Position numbers and translations under genes: made by a program. DNA of 64,000 nucleotides from JBQTIY01 sp052387675 (GTDB taxonomy: Bacteria > Planctomycetota > B15-G4). Of the stretch, positions 24,420 to 39,895 are shown piece after piece (position 1 is the stretch's first letter; every line of letters begins with the position of its first letter). Location of the stretch: positions 62,001 to 126,000 of the forward strand of contig JBQTIY010000002.1 of assembly GCA_052387675.1 (NCBI GenBank), in the 5' to 3' direction. The notes below the pieces were generated by a model. That model did no database searches. It saw only the letters and a program-made list of their open reading frames with translations, and had not been told where the DNA came from.

Positions 24420-25862
24420 ATGGCCCTCGCAACGCGTCTCTTCATGCTGAGCGGCCTGCTCGTCGCTTTCAGTTCGGCCGGGGGGGCGCAGAGCTCCGCC
24501 ATCGAGCGCGCACTCGCTCGCCAGGAACTGGCTGGCGCGCGCGTGGCTGTCGCCGTGCGCGATCTTGACAGCGGCGAGCTCCTTTTTGCCCGAAACGTCG
24601 ACGAACTGCTGATTCCGGCGAGCAACCTGAAGCTGATCACGACGGCCGCCGCGCTGACCATGCTCGGTCCGGAGGCGGTCTTCGAAACCAAGTTCCTCTC
24701 AACCACCCGCCCCGACTCGAGCGGCCGGCTGGCCGGCGACTTGCTCGTGGTGGGCGGCGGAGACCCGTGCCTGCGCAGCGACCTGCTCGCGCCGGAAGGC
24801 GTGCGCGATCCTGCCGAACTCCTCGTGGATCTGCTGCTGAGTTCCGGCGTGAAGAGCCTGGGCGGGCGCTTGATTCTCGATGACTCCTTCTTCGACCAGC
24901 AGTGGGTGCACACGGACTGGAAGCCGGCCGATCTCGACAACGAGTTTGCCTCCCCGGTCGGTGCGCTCTCGATGCACGGCAACTGTCTCAGCGTTGCGAT
25001 CGACGGGCTCTCTGCGCGGCTGGCCACTCCGACGCTCGGCTACACCCTGCGCACCGAGCTGCGTCTCGCCGACGAGTCCAATGCCTTTCGGGTCGGGCTG
25101 CTGCGCCCAGAGGCCTCCGGCTCCGTTCTCGTGCGCGGCGAAGTGGGACGCTCGGTCGGTCAGCGCGAACTCCTCGTGCCAGTCGTGCAGCCCACGGAGT
25201 TCTTCGGACGCTGCCTTGCCGCAGCCCTGCAGCGCCGCGAGATGCTGCCCAGCGCAGGCCTGCTCAACCAGCCGGGAGCGGCACGTGAAGCGGGGCAGTT
25301 GCAACTCATCGCAGCGCTGCGCACGCCGCTTGAGAATGCGCTGACGCTCGCCAACAAGGACAGCGATAATTCGATTTCCGATCATCTCTTCAAGCGCCTC
25401 GGCGCGCTCGTCGTGGAGGACGGCAGCTTCGCGGGCGGGGCTCGCGCCGTCGCCACGTTTCTCGATGCCACCACGGGGCCGGCAGCGGCCGACGTCGTCC
25501 TGCGCGACGGCTCGGGCCTCTCGAACAAGAATCGGGTGACGGCGCGCGTCCTGGTCGACACCCTGGCCGCCATGGCGCGTTCGCCGGCGCCCGTGCGGGA
25601 CCGCTTCTTGCGCACGCTCCCGGTCTCCGGACGCGACGGCTCGCTCCGCGATCGGCTGCGCGAAGCGCCCTATGCGGGTGCCGTGCGCGCTAAGACCGGC
25701 TATATCAGCCGGAGTTCGTCGCTCTCCGGCTACGCGCATAACCCATCCGGCCGCAGCGTGGCCTTCTCGATCCTCATCAACGGATATTCGCCGCAGCAGT
25801 CGAACACCTCGATGAAGGCTATCCAGGACGACATCTGCCGCGCCCTCGTCGACTGGCGGTGA
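24420..25862 (+). CDS. dacB: D-alanyl-D-alanine carboxypeptidase/endopeptidase (PBP4, S13)
   Basis: Trims or cleaves peptidoglycan cross-links in the periplasm. The 480 residues start with a signal peptide ending near SSAGGAQ. All three penicillin-binding motifs are present: S68-N-L-K71 (SxxK), S315-D-N317 (SxN) and K425-T-G427 (KTG). The long insert between SxxK and SxN is the class C (PBP4) hallmark. The presence of dacB argues that the organism makes peptidoglycan. A CGGAGT element precedes the ATG. Confidence 0.94.
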   Translation: MALATRLFMLSGLLVAFSSAGGAQSSAIERALARQELAGARVAVAVRDLDSGELLFARNVDELLIPASNLKLITTAAALTMLGPEAVFETKFLSTTRPDSSGRLAGDLLVVGGGDPCLRSDLLAPEGVRDPAELLVDLLLSSGVKSLGGRLILDDSFFDQQWVHTDWKPADLDNEFASPVGALSMHGNCLSVAIDGLSARLATPTLGYTLRTELRLADESNAFRVGLLRPEASGSVLVRGEVGRSVGQRELLVPVVQPTEFFGRCLAAALQRREMLPSAGLLNQPGAAREAGQLQLIAALRTPLENALTLANKDSDNSISDHLFKRLGALVVEDGSFAGGARAVATFLDATTGPAAADVVLRDGSGLSNKNRVTARVLVDTLAAMARSPAPVRDRFLRTLPVSGRDGSLRDRLREAPYAGAVRAKTGYISRSSSLSGYAHNPSGRSVAFSILINGYSPQQSNTSMKAIQDDICRALVDWR

Positions 25863-25869
25863 CCGGCGC

Positions 25870-26675
25870 GTGACGCTCGACCCCGAGACGATGCGCGCTC
25901 TGGCCACGGCCATTGCGCAAGAGGCTGGCGCCGTCATCCTGGCCCACAGTCCGCGCGCCGTGCGCATGAAGGGCGAGCGCGACCCCGTCACGGAAGCCGA
26001 TCTGGCCTCTGAGCGGCTCATCGTGCGCCGTTTGCGCGCCGAGGCGCCGGGCACGGCCATCTTTGCCGAAGAGGAAACGCGTGAGGTCTCGGCTGGTCAG
26101 CCGACCTGGTTCGTCGACCCGCTCGACGGCACGGTGAACTTCAGCCACGGACACCCTTTTTTCGCAGTCTCGCTGGCGCTCTACGACGGAGCGCGGCCCG
26201 TGGCGGGGGTCGTGCACGCGCCCCGGCTGGGTGAGACCTTTGCCATGGCAGCCGGCTGCAGCGCCACGCTGAATGGACAACCTCTCGCGGTATCGGGAGC
26301 TAAGCGGCTGCTCGATGCGCTGCTCGCCACGGGCTTCGCCTACCGCCGCAATGAACTCGCCGAGAACAATGTGGGGCACTTCTCGCGCTTGGTCATGCGC
26401 TGCCGTGATATTCGCCGAGGCGGTTCGGCGGCTCTCGATCTGGCCTACGTGGCGGCAGGGCGGCTGGACGGACACTGGGAGCCGCACCTGCAGCCCTGGG
26501 ATGTGGCCGCGGGCGCGGCGCTCGTGCTGGCCGCCGGGGGCGTGGTCACCGACATGGAGGGCGGGGCGGACTGGCTGCGCGGCGGCAGCCTCGTGGCCGC
26601 GGGCGCGGCACTGCATCCGCTCTTACTCGCCGCGTTGCAGGAGGGCCGCGGCACGCCGCCGGCCCGCACGCCCGC

Positions 26676-26679
<4 letters not shown>
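25870..26679 (+). CDS. Inositol monophosphatase family protein
   Basis: A Mg-dependent phosphatase of 269 residues. The metal sites are E67 in FAEEETREV, D83 and D86 in WFVDPLDGTVNF, and the last Asp in LQPWDVAAGA. The substrate may be inositol-1-P, histidinol-P, PAP or fructose-1,6-P2; GGSAALDLAYVAAGRLDG is common to IMPase and HisN types. The start is GTG 25870, 7 bases after dacB. Its stop overlaps the uvrA start (ATGA). Confidence 0.9.
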
Positions 26680-32437
<5,758 letters not shown>

Positions 32438-32441
<4 letters not shown>

Positions 32442-34114
32442 ATCCCCTAGACCGGCCGCTGACGGTCCAGGGGGATCGCACGATTCTGGCCGAAGTGCAC
32501 GCCGAGGGCTTCGCCGAGGCGCGCGACATGCTGGCGCTCTTTGCGGAACTGGAGAAGAGCCCCGAGCACGTGCATACCTACCGGCTGACGCCGCTGTCCA
32601 TCTGGAATGCGGCCGCCGCCGGGCTGAGCGCCGAGCGGATCATCCGCTTCCTCAACGAAACGTCGCGCTACCCCGTGCCGCCCAATGTCGAGCGCGACAT
32701 CGAGGAGAACATCCGCCGCTTCGGGCTGCTGCGGCTGGAGCGGCGCGGCGAGAAGCTGCTGCTCACCTCCACCGACGGCAAGCTGCTCACGCTCATCGCG
32801 CGCGATGCGGGACTCAAGCGCTTCTTCCTGCGCAACGGCCCGGAAAGCGATGGCCTCATCGTGCCCGACGCCCTGCGCGGCGAAGTGAAGCAGGCCCTCA
32901 TTCGCATCGGTTATCCGGTGGAGGACTTGGCCGGCTACACGGCCGGTGCGGCCCTGAGCTTTGGACTGCTGCCGCTGACGCGCGCCGGAGCGCCCTTTGC
33001 GCTGCGTCCCTACCAGGTCGAGGCGGCGGAGACCTTCTATGCGGCCGGCACGGCCAAGGGCGGCAGCGGCGTGGTCGTGCTGCCCTGCGGCGCGGGCAAG
33101 ACTGTGATTGGCATCGCCTGCATGCATCGGCTGCAGACCCAGGCGCTGATTCTCACGACGAACACGATCGCCGTGCGGCAGTGGCGCTCGGAACTGCTCG
33201 ACAAGACGACCCTGACCGAAGGCGAGGTCGGCGAATACACCGGCGACAGCAAGGCCATCCTGCCGGTGACGATTTCGACCTATCAGATGCTCACCTATCG
33301 CCGCCGCCACAGCGGGGAGTTCTCGCACTTCGCGCTCTTTTCGGCGCGCGACTGGGGCCTGGTGGTCTACGACGAAGTCCACCTGCTGCCGGCACCGGTC
33401 TTCCGCGTCACGGCCGAAATCCAGGCGCGTCGACGCCTCGGACTCACGGCCACGCTCGTGCGCGAAGATGGCCGCGAAGAGGAAGTCTTCTCGCTGATCG
33501 GCCCCAAGAAGTACGACGTGCCCTGGAAGATTCTGGAGCGCCAGGGCTGGATTGCGACGGCGCATTGCGTGGAGGTGCGCCTGCCGCTGCAGCCGGAACT
33601 GGCCATTGGTTACGGACAGGCCGGCAGCCGCGACAAGTTCCGCATTGCCAGCGAGAACTCCGACAAGCTGGCTGTGGTGCAGGCGTTGGTGCAGCGCCAT
33701 CGCGACGACCGCGTGCTCATCATCGGCCAGTACCTCGACCAGCTCGATGAGCTGGCACGCGACTTGGCCTGTCCGCTCATTAGCGGCCGCACGCCCACCT
33801 CGGAACGCGAAACGCTTTACCAGCGCTTCCGCGAAGGCGACCTCAAAGTGCTGGCCGTCTCCAAGGTGGGAAACTTCGCTGTGGACCTGCCGGACGCCAA
33901 CGTGGCCATCCAGGTCTCGGGCACTTTCGGCAGCCGGCAGGAAGAGGCCCAGCGTCTCGGGCGCATCCTGCGTCCCAAGTCCGATCGCCGCCCGGCGGTT
34001 TTTTACTCGATCGTCACGCGAGACAGCCGCGAGGAGCACTTCGCCAACAATCGCCAGCTCTTCCTGACCGAGCAGGGCTACACCTACGAGATCCGAGACG
34101 TCTCGCGGCTCTGA
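32438..34114 (+). CDS. XPB/ERCC3-type DNA helicase
   Basis: A superfamily 2 3'-5' helicase of 558 residues. The N-terminal ~190 residues form the XPB/Ssl2 N-terminal domain (LAEVHAEGFAEARDML). Then come LRPYQVEAAETF, Walker A CGAGKT with K221, DEVH at 312-315, the XPB-specific RED motif R342-E-D344, and motif VI QRLGRILRPKSDRR. It closely follows the tandem uvrA (ATGA overlap), so a repair role in damage opening or transcription-coupled repair is likely. Bacterial XPBs are best known in Actinobacteria, where they are 3'-5' helicases. Confidence 0.95.
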
Positions 34115-34177
34115 TCCGCGCGGCGGAGGGGCTAAAAACTCGCGCGATTCGCTGTTCCCCGTGCGGGCCGGGTCCGG

Positions 34178-34183
34178 TACGAT
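34178..34183 (+). promoter_or_regulatory. Possible -10 upstream of the XPB-associated gene
   Basis: TACGAT, 27 bases before GTG 34211, inside the 96-base gap after the helicase gene. A poor -35 (TTCCCC) sits 17 bases upstream. It could allow independent transcription. Confidence 0.3.
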
Positions 34184-34210
34184 CCACCGATTCCGTACCA
34201 AGGATCCGGC

Positions 34211-36325
34211 GTGACTGACCGGGAGATCACCACCGTGACGAGCAGTGTGCGGGGCGTTGCCCTGCAGGCGGTCCTCCAGGGCCGCACGGAGCAAGACCTC
34301 CGAGAATTGCTCTCCTTCTGGGATGGGCATGGCCCGCCGCCCGACACCTACGACCGTCTGGTCGGTGAACTCCAGCGGCGCATGTCCAATGAGAAGTCGG
34401 TGCGCAAGCGCACCAAGTTCCTGTCCAAGAAGCTCGTCGACCTGCTCAAATTCTTCCTGCGCGGCGAGGGCTACCGGGCCGATCTGGCCCACGTGAACGG
34501 CAGCCGCTCCTTCAGCTACCTCTCGCCCTTCGAGCTCAAAGCCGCAGTCAACGCTCTGATCAAACGTGGCTTCCTCTTCGTGGCCAATGGAGGCGGAACC
34601 AATGGGCATGGACAGGTCCAGGCCCAGGGCGCCACCACGGAGATCCACGAGAGCTACCTCGTGCCCTGCGAGCTCGGCGACCTGCTGCAGGCTTTCATCT
34701 GGGATGACGACCGGACCGTGGAGGAGACCTTCACGCTGCGCGGACAACTGGCGCGACTCGTGGAGCGCCGCGACCTCGGCGCCCTGCTGGCCGCACAGAC
34801 CGGCAGCGCTCCGGCCGACCTGGATCACGCCCGCGCGGCAGAACTGTTGGCAGAGCAGGAGGCCGTGAGCCGGCGTCTGGCCGCCATCGACAACCCGCGT
34901 GTGCTCGAGATCCTGCGCTTGGTGGTCACCTCCTACGGCGGGACGGCCAGCCGCACCATGCTCGAGCGCAACCACAAGGGCCTCGGACGCTGGAACCGCA
35001 AGGCGCTGCAAGAGGTGCTCGAGTCCCAGATGCTCGGCACGGTCCGCCACCTCTCGCTGGGCGAGTACGGCATCCATCAGTTCGACGAGGTCGTGGTGGT
35101 CTTCGCCGAACTTGTGGAGTCGCTGCGGGCCTGCCTGCTGCCCGAGCCGCCGCGGCTCAGCGCCGTGCGCAGCCTCGGCGTCGACCTCATCTCGGACATC
35201 TCGGCCTTCCTGTCCTTCGTCGAGCACAACCCGATCCGGCTCACACTCTCAGGCAAGGTCTACCGCACGGCGGTGCGCAAGCTGGAGGAGTCCTTCATCC
35301 TCTCGCGCAACGCCGGTCTCGACGGAGCTTGGCTGTTCCAGTACCTGTTCGACTTCTGCCAAAGCCAGTCCATGATCGAGCGCGGCGGGGAGCGCGCGGT
35401 TGTGCTGACCGTCAAGGGCCGGAGCTGGGACCGGACTCCGCTGGAGAAGAAGCTCTCGCGGCTGCTCAAGTTCGCCTGCGGAAACTGGGTCTCGGTCGTG
35501 GAGAGCTTCCATGGTGAGCGGCTGCTGGAGCTGTACCTTGAGCAACTCGGACGGCTCAAGATCGGCGAGTGGGTTGATGTGAATGCGCCGGCCTTCGCCG
35601 CCCGCAACTACTACCTCGCCAGCCTGGATCGCTTCGGTGTGCGCGACCGCTACCAGAGCCGCTATCAGTTCGCGCAGCAGTCCGGCATGCGCGACCCGCA
35701 CCAGCTGGCCCTCGCGCTGAGCGGCTGGGCGCGCGAGCGGCTGCATCTCTTTGGGCTGGTGGACCTGGCCGATGTTGAAGGCCAGCCCGGCCTGCTGCGG
35801 CTCACGACACTGGGCGCCAAGGCGCTGGGCGTGCAAATTCCCGAGGGTGTGCAGACACGCAGCGCGCCGCTGATCATTAACCCCGATTTCGAAATCATGC
35901 TCTTCCCCGACGGCGAAACGCACAACCTGGTCACCGAGCTGGATCGCTTCGCCGAGCGCACCAGCAGCGATTCGGTTTACCGCTACAAGCTCAGCGAGGC
36001 CTCCATCGAAAGGGCTGTCGCCGAAGGCTTGGAACCGTCGCGCATCCTGAAGACGCTCAGCGAGCACAGTCGCGTCGAAGTGCCTCAGAACGTGATCTAC
36101 TCCATCGGTCAGTGGGCCGAGAAGGTCAAGTTCGTCTCGCACTCCGTCGTCTCCCTCGTGCGCGGACGCAACAAGGAGGTTGTGGACCGCATCCTGCACG
36201 ACCGCGCCCTGCGCCCGCACGTGCTCGAACGCCTCTCGCCGACCACCCTGCTCATGTCCTCGGACCTCAGTCGCGAGCGGCTAGCCGAGTTGCTCGGGCC
36301 GCTGGGCGTCTTTCTCGATGGCTGA
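34211..36325 (+). CDS. XPB-associated protein with a Helicase_C_3 domain
   Basis: A 704-residue protein without helicase motifs. The N-terminal half is helical and charged, with winged-helix-like stretches (LLKFFLRGEGYRADLAHV). The C-terminal ~180 residues (APLIINPDFEIMLFPDGETH, then YKLSEASIERAV and LKTLSEHSRVEVPQ) match the XPB/Ssl2 N-terminal domain (PF13625). In Mycobacterium an equivalent protein is encoded next to XPB (Rv0862c beside Rv0861c). It probably helps load or regulate the helicase; no nuclease motif is visible. The start GTG 34211 has AAGGATCC upstream. Confidence 0.83.
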   Translation: MTDREITTVTSSVRGVALQAVLQGRTEQDLRELLSFWDGHGPPPDTYDRLVGELQRRMSNEKSVRKRTKFLSKKLVDLLKFFLRGEGYRADLAHVNGSRSFSYLSPFELKAAVNALIKRGFLFVANGGGTNGHGQVQAQGATTEIHESYLVPCELGDLLQAFIWDDDRTVEETFTLRGQLARLVERRDLGALLAAQTGSAPADLDHARAAELLAEQEAVSRRLAAIDNPRVLEILRLVVTSYGGTASRTMLERNHKGLGRWNRKALQEVLESQMLGTVRHLSLGEYGIHQFDEVVVVFAELVESLRACLLPEPPRLSAVRSLGVDLISDISAFLSFVEHNPIRLTLSGKVYRTAVRKLEESFILSRNAGLDGAWLFQYLFDFCQSQSMIERGGERAVVLTVKGRSWDRTPLEKKLSRLLKFACGNWVSVVESFHGERLLELYLEQLGRLKIGEWVDVNAPAFAARNYYLASLDRFGVRDRYQSRYQFAQQSGMRDPHQLALALSGWARERLHLFGLVDLADVEGQPGLLRLTTLGAKALGVQIPEGVQTRSAPLIINPDFEIMLFPDGETHNLVTELDRFAERTSSDSVYRYKLSEASIERAVAEGLEPSRILKTLSEHSRVEVPQNVIYSIGQWAEKVKFVSHSVVSLVRGRNKEVVDRILHDRALRPHVLERLSPTTLLMSSDLSRERLAELLGPLGVFLDG

Positions 36326-36962
36326 GCAGCCGTGGCAGGCGCCGCGGCTGCTCTTGGTGAGCCCCGGTGACCGCGCTCCGGCCCGCACGTTGGAGCTCTG
36401 CGCGGCCGTGCTGGCGGGAGGAGTGGACGCCCTGCTGCTGCGCGAGCCGCAGCTGGCGCCAGCCGAGCGGGCGCTGCTCGCCGAGCAGTTGCGCCAGATC
36501 ACGCGTGAGCACGGCGCGCGGCTCTTCGTGCAGCGCGAGGTGCTGTTGGCGCTGCGCGTGGACGCCGACGGTGTCCACACGGGAACGCGCGGCCCGAGCG
36601 TGGCCAGCCTCCGAGAGCAAGCGCCTGCGCTCAAGGTGAGCCGCTCGGCGCACTGGCCGCTGGAGCCCGACGATCTGGGCGCTGATCTGCTGCTGCTGTC
36701 TCCCTTCGGCGAGACGCCGCGCAGTTGGCCGCGTCCGCTGCTCAAAGCCGAGCAGGTCGAAGCCGTGCTCGCGCGGCCGGGCTGTCCGCCGGTGCTGGCC
36801 CTGGGAGGTTTGACCGCCAGCGCTGTGCCGGCACTTCACGAACGGCTCGCGGGCGTGGCCGTGCTGCGCGCCCTCGCCGAGGCTGCCGATCCGCGCCGAG
36901 CCGCGGCCGAGTTGCGCGCCGCCCTCGAGCAGCGCTGGCCCCAACCGGCGCGCTTGGCATGA
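36318..36962 (+). CDS. ThiE/TenI-like thiamine phosphate synthase homologue, degenerate
   Basis: A 214-residue TIM-barrel protein. Weak but recognisable ThiE/TenI blocks are present: GVDALLLREPQL for the usual QLREK, RLFVQREVLLALRVDADGVHTG for the NDR-DGVHLGQ loop, and LALGGLTASAVP near the end. The catalytic-loop lysine after LRE is replaced by proline, and the NDR triplet is lost. Its overlap with the helicase-associated gene and ATGA coupling to thiL support a thiamine role. It may be a TenI-like protein rather than an active synthase. The confidence is in the family, not in the activity. Confidence 0.7.
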   Translation: MAEQPWQAPRLLLVSPGDRAPARTLELCAAVLAGGVDALLLREPQLAPAERALLAEQLRQITREHGARLFVQREVLLALRVDADGVHTGTRGPSVASLREQAPALKVSRSAHWPLEPDDLGADLLLLSPFGETPRSWPRPLLKAEQVEAVLARPGCPPVLALGGLTASAVPALHERLAGVAVLRALAEAADPRRAAAELRAALEQRWPQPARLA

Positions 36963-37825
36963 GCTTTCGCGAGACCGAGTTCATTTCCTGGGTCTACGCC
37001 GCGGCGGGCCGGCCGGCGCGTCTGGCGGTGGGGCCCGGTGACGACGCCGCCGTGTTTCCCGACGGACTCGTCGTCGCCGTTGACGCCGTCGTCGAGGGCG
37101 TGCACTTTCTCGCGGAGGCCGGGCCAGCTCTCATCACGCACAAAGCGCTCGCGCGCCCCTTGTCCGATCTCTGCGCGATGGGAGCGCAGGGCGAAAGTGT
37201 GTTCATCGCGGCGCTCTTGCCCCCCGACTGCGATGGGCGTGCGCTGGCCGCGGGACTGGGCGCTGCGGCGCAGCGCTTGGGCGTTGCGATCGCGGGCGGA
37301 GACACCAAGCGCGCTCCGCGCGGTGCTCTCGCCTTTGCCGTCACAGCACTGGGACGCTGCGCGGCGGCACGCCCTTGGACCCGCCGTGGGGCGCAAGCGC
37401 GCGACCTCCTCGCTGTGAGCGGCGCGCTGGGCGGCTCTCTCGCCGGACGGCATCTGAGTTTTCTGCCCCGGCGCGATGTCGTTGCGGCCCTCGTCGCGGG
37501 CGGCACCGCAGTTCACGCCTGCATTGATCTCTCGGATGGCTTGGGACGAAATCTGCGCCAGCTTTGCGAAGCCTCGGGCTGCGGTGCACGCGTTCGCGCG
37601 GAGGATGTGCCGATTCACGCCGACGTTCCGGCCGGGACGGCGCGACTGGAGGCCGCGCTGGGCGATGGCGAGGATTACGAACTGCTCCTGTCGCTGGCGC
37701 CGGGTCAGAGTCTGCCGCTGGGCTTGCAAGTCATCGGGGAGGTCACCGCCGAGCGCCACATCGAACTGATCCGTGGGGGGCATTCTGAGCCCTGGCCTGC
37801 GGGAGGCTTTGAGCATGTCTTCTGA
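36959..37825 (+). CDS. thiL: Thiamine-monophosphate kinase
   Basis: Phosphorylates thiamine-P to thiamine-PP. About 288 residues show the ATP/Mg loop GPGDDAAVF, VDAVVEGVHF, 'LARPLSDLCAMGA', GGDTKRA and DLSDGLG, as in the PurM/ThiL superfamily. The start ATG 36959 overlaps the ThiE-like stop. The enzyme is required even if thiamine is salvaged. Its 3' end overlaps tsaE by 11 bases. Confidence 0.92.
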   Translation: MSFRETEFISWVYAAAGRPARLAVGPGDDAAVFPDGLVVAVDAVVEGVHFLAEAGPALITHKALARPLSDLCAMGAQGESVFIAALLPPDCDGRALAAGLGAAAQRLGVAIAGGDTKRAPRGALAFAVTALGRCAAARPWTRRGAQARDLLAVSGALGGSLAGRHLSFLPRRDVVAALVAGGTAVHACIDLSDGLGRNLRQLCEASGCGARVRAEDVPIHADVPAGTARLEAALGDGEDYELLLSLAPGQSLPLGLQVIGEVTAERHIELIRGGHSEPWPAGGFEHVF

Positions 37826-38285
37826 GCTCGTGCACGACTTGCCCGACCTGGAGGCGACGGCCCTGCTGGCGGCGGAGATCGCAGAGGCGCTGCGCCCCGG
37901 GGATGTGGTGGCCTTGGTCGGCGAACTCGGCGCCGGCAAGACGGAGTTCGCGCGGGGACTGGGGCGCGGCCTGGCCTTGCCCGACGAAGGTGCGGTGTGC
38001 TCACCCTCGTACCTGCTGTTGAACCTCTATCGGGGCGGTCGCCTGCCCCTGGCGCACTTTGATGCCTATTTCGCCGGCGAGGCGGACGCCTTGGAACGCG
38101 CCGGCCTCGCGGAACTGCGGGCCGAGGGCTGGGTCGTCGTCGTGGAGTGGGCCGATCGCGTGCGCTCCATGCTGCCGGCTGAGGCGCTCTGGGTCGAACT
38201 GCTGCCCGGCCAGAGCGGCCCCAACTCCCGGCGGGCGCTCGTGCGCCGCGCCGAGGGGCCGCACGCTCCGGTGTCGAAAGCGTGA
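37815..38285 (+). CDS. tsaE: tRNA t6A biosynthesis ATPase TsaE
   Basis: An ATPase that resets the TsaBD complex during synthesis of t6A37 on ANN-decoding tRNAs. The 156 residues contain Walker A GELGAGKT (36-43), the switch-like SPSYLLLNLY, HFDAYF and VVVEWADRV, all TsaE hallmarks. The start ATG 37815 lies inside the thiL 3' end; no good separate ribosome site is seen, so coupling is likely. thiL and tsaE are frequent neighbours in bacteria. tsaB and tsaD are outside the window. Confidence 0.93.
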   Translation: MSSELVHDLPDLEATALLAAEIAEALRPGDVVALVGELGAGKTEFARGLGRGLALPDEGAVCSPSYLLLNLYRGGRLPLAHFDAYFAGEADALERAGLAELRAEGWVVVVEWADRVRSMLPAEALWVELLPGQSGPNSRRALVRRAEGPHAPVSKA

Positions 38286-38349
38286 CACCCGCGCGTGACC
38301 AGTCGGCGCAGCGATTGCGCCCGCGCGCTGGCCGTGAACAATCGGCGCC

Positions 38350-39879
38350 ATGATCTCCGCACTCCTGCTGTGCCTGCTGGTCAGTCTGCCCGCTCAGACT
38401 GCGCCCTCCCCCTCGGAAGCCCCCTGGCAGCTCTCTCTCGATGAGGCCATCGCCCAGGCGCGCTCTCACAACCTGGCCCTGCGGACTGCGGCACTCGATG
38501 CCGCCGCGGCGGTGGCCTCCTTCCAGGCGGCGTGGGGTCCCTTCGACACGATCTTCTTTGCGAACGGATCAGCGAGCCGCGGCACGACGGCGCCCAGCGG
38601 GGCGAACTTCGTGGGCGGCACCTTCGTTGGCGCTGGCCCGAAGGTAAAAGCCGATGTGGTCAGCCTCACCTCGGGCTTCAGCGGCCAGTTCCTGACCGGC
38701 ACGACCTGGGTCTTCGATGTGAACCTCTCGGGCGTCGAGACCGACGTCGGCGGCGGTTTTATCCGCGAGGTCTACCGCGGCAACTGGAATCTGGACCTGA
38801 CCCAGCCGCTGCTGCGCGGCAGCGGCGACTATGCGCGCGATGCCTTGCTGCTCGCGCGGCACGACGCGAGCATCTCGGCGCTGCAGGCCGAACAGACCGC
38901 CAATCAGACGCTCATGGACGTCACGCGCGCCTACTGGAACCTCGTCTTTGCGCTGCGCGATGTCATCACGCGCGAAGCCTCAGTCACTCTGGCCACGGAA
39001 CTGCTCGAGATCACGCGCCGCAAGTTCGAGCAGGGTCTGCAGAACCGCATCAATGTCACCGAGGTCGAGGCGGAGCTCGCCACGCGCCGGCAGGAACTGC
39101 TCACGGCCGTGACGGGGCGGCAAGCCGCCGAGGACGAACTGCGCCGGCTGGTGCTCGCGCCCGAACGGGACGAGGACTGGAACCGGCCGATTGAACCGAC
39201 CACCGAGCCCGGCGGCGTGGTCGTCGTCACGCCTGATCTGGACACGGCGCTCGCTGTGGCGCGGCGATCACGCGCCGACCTCGAGGCGGCGCGGCGAGGG
39301 GTCGAACGCTCCGATGTTGAAGTGCGGCGGGCGGAGAGCCAGTCCGAGCCGCGCCTGGATGTGACGGGCGGCTACGGCCTGAACTCGAACGAGTCGAGCT
39401 ATGGTCACGCCGCCAAGCACCTCGACGACATCGGCTTCAAGGAAGCCCACGTCCGTTTCGCCTTCGAGCTGCCGCTCGGCAATCGCGCAGCGGAGTTCGC
39501 GCTGCGCCGCGCGCAAGTGCTGCGCGAACGCAGCGGTGTCAGCCTGCGCGAGGCCGAACTGCTCACGGTGTCCGAAGTGCGGGCCGCGGTGCGTGAGGTA
39601 CAGCTTCAGAGCGAGCGCGTGGTGGCGACGGCTGAGGCCACGCGCCTCCAGCGCGAGGTGTATGAGGGAGAGACACGCCGACTCGAGAACGATCTCTCGA
39701 CGCCCTTCCAGGTGCGTCAGACCCAGCGCGATCTCTTCACCGCGATCGACAACGAGACGCGCGCGCGCCTGGATCTCGAGGTCGCGCGTTCCAACCTGCT
39801 GGCGGCTCAGGGCGTGCTGCTCTCGGTCCATGGCAGCGAGCGGCTGCTGCCGGAGTTGTCTCTCAGCGAAGCGCCCTGA
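38350..39879 (+). CDS. TolC-family outer-membrane efflux protein
   Basis: A 509-residue protein with a signal peptide (MISALLLCLLVSLPAQTAP) and two OEP repeats rich in coiled-coil heptads (residues ~150-260 and ~380-470). SLDEAIAQARSHNLALR opens the first repeat, as in the family. It forms a trimeric outer-membrane channel with an inner-membrane pump, but no pump gene lies nearby. An outer-membrane factor implies a diderm envelope. It converges on nadD with a 16-base gap. Confidence 0.88.
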   Translation: MISALLLCLLVSLPAQTAPSPSEAPWQLSLDEAIAQARSHNLALRTAALDAAAAVASFQAAWGPFDTIFFANGSASRGTTAPSGANFVGGTFVGAGPKVKADVVSLTSGFSGQFLTGTTWVFDVNLSGVETDVGGGFIREVYRGNWNLDLTQPLLRGSGDYARDALLLARHDASISALQAEQTANQTLMDVTRAYWNLVFALRDVITREASVTLATELLEITRRKFEQGLQNRINVTEVEAELATRRQELLTAVTGRQAAEDELRRLVLAPERDEDWNRPIEPTTEPGGVVVVTPDLDTALAVARRSRADLEAARRGVERSDVEVRRAESQSEPRLDVTGGYGLNSNESSYGHAAKHLDDIGFKEAHVRFAFELPLGNRAAEFALRRAQVLRERSGVSLREAELLTVSEVRAAVREVQLQSERVVATAEATRLQREVYEGETRRLENDLSTPFQVRQTQRDLFTAIDNETRARLDLEVARSNLLAAQGVLLSVHGSERLLPELSLSEAP

Positions 39880-39895
39880 AGCGTCGCGGAGATGC

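Noticed and set aside
32447..35227. A 926-codon minus-strand frame across the XPB region
   Set aside because: It mirrors two genes with clear helicase motifs and has shadow-like composition.
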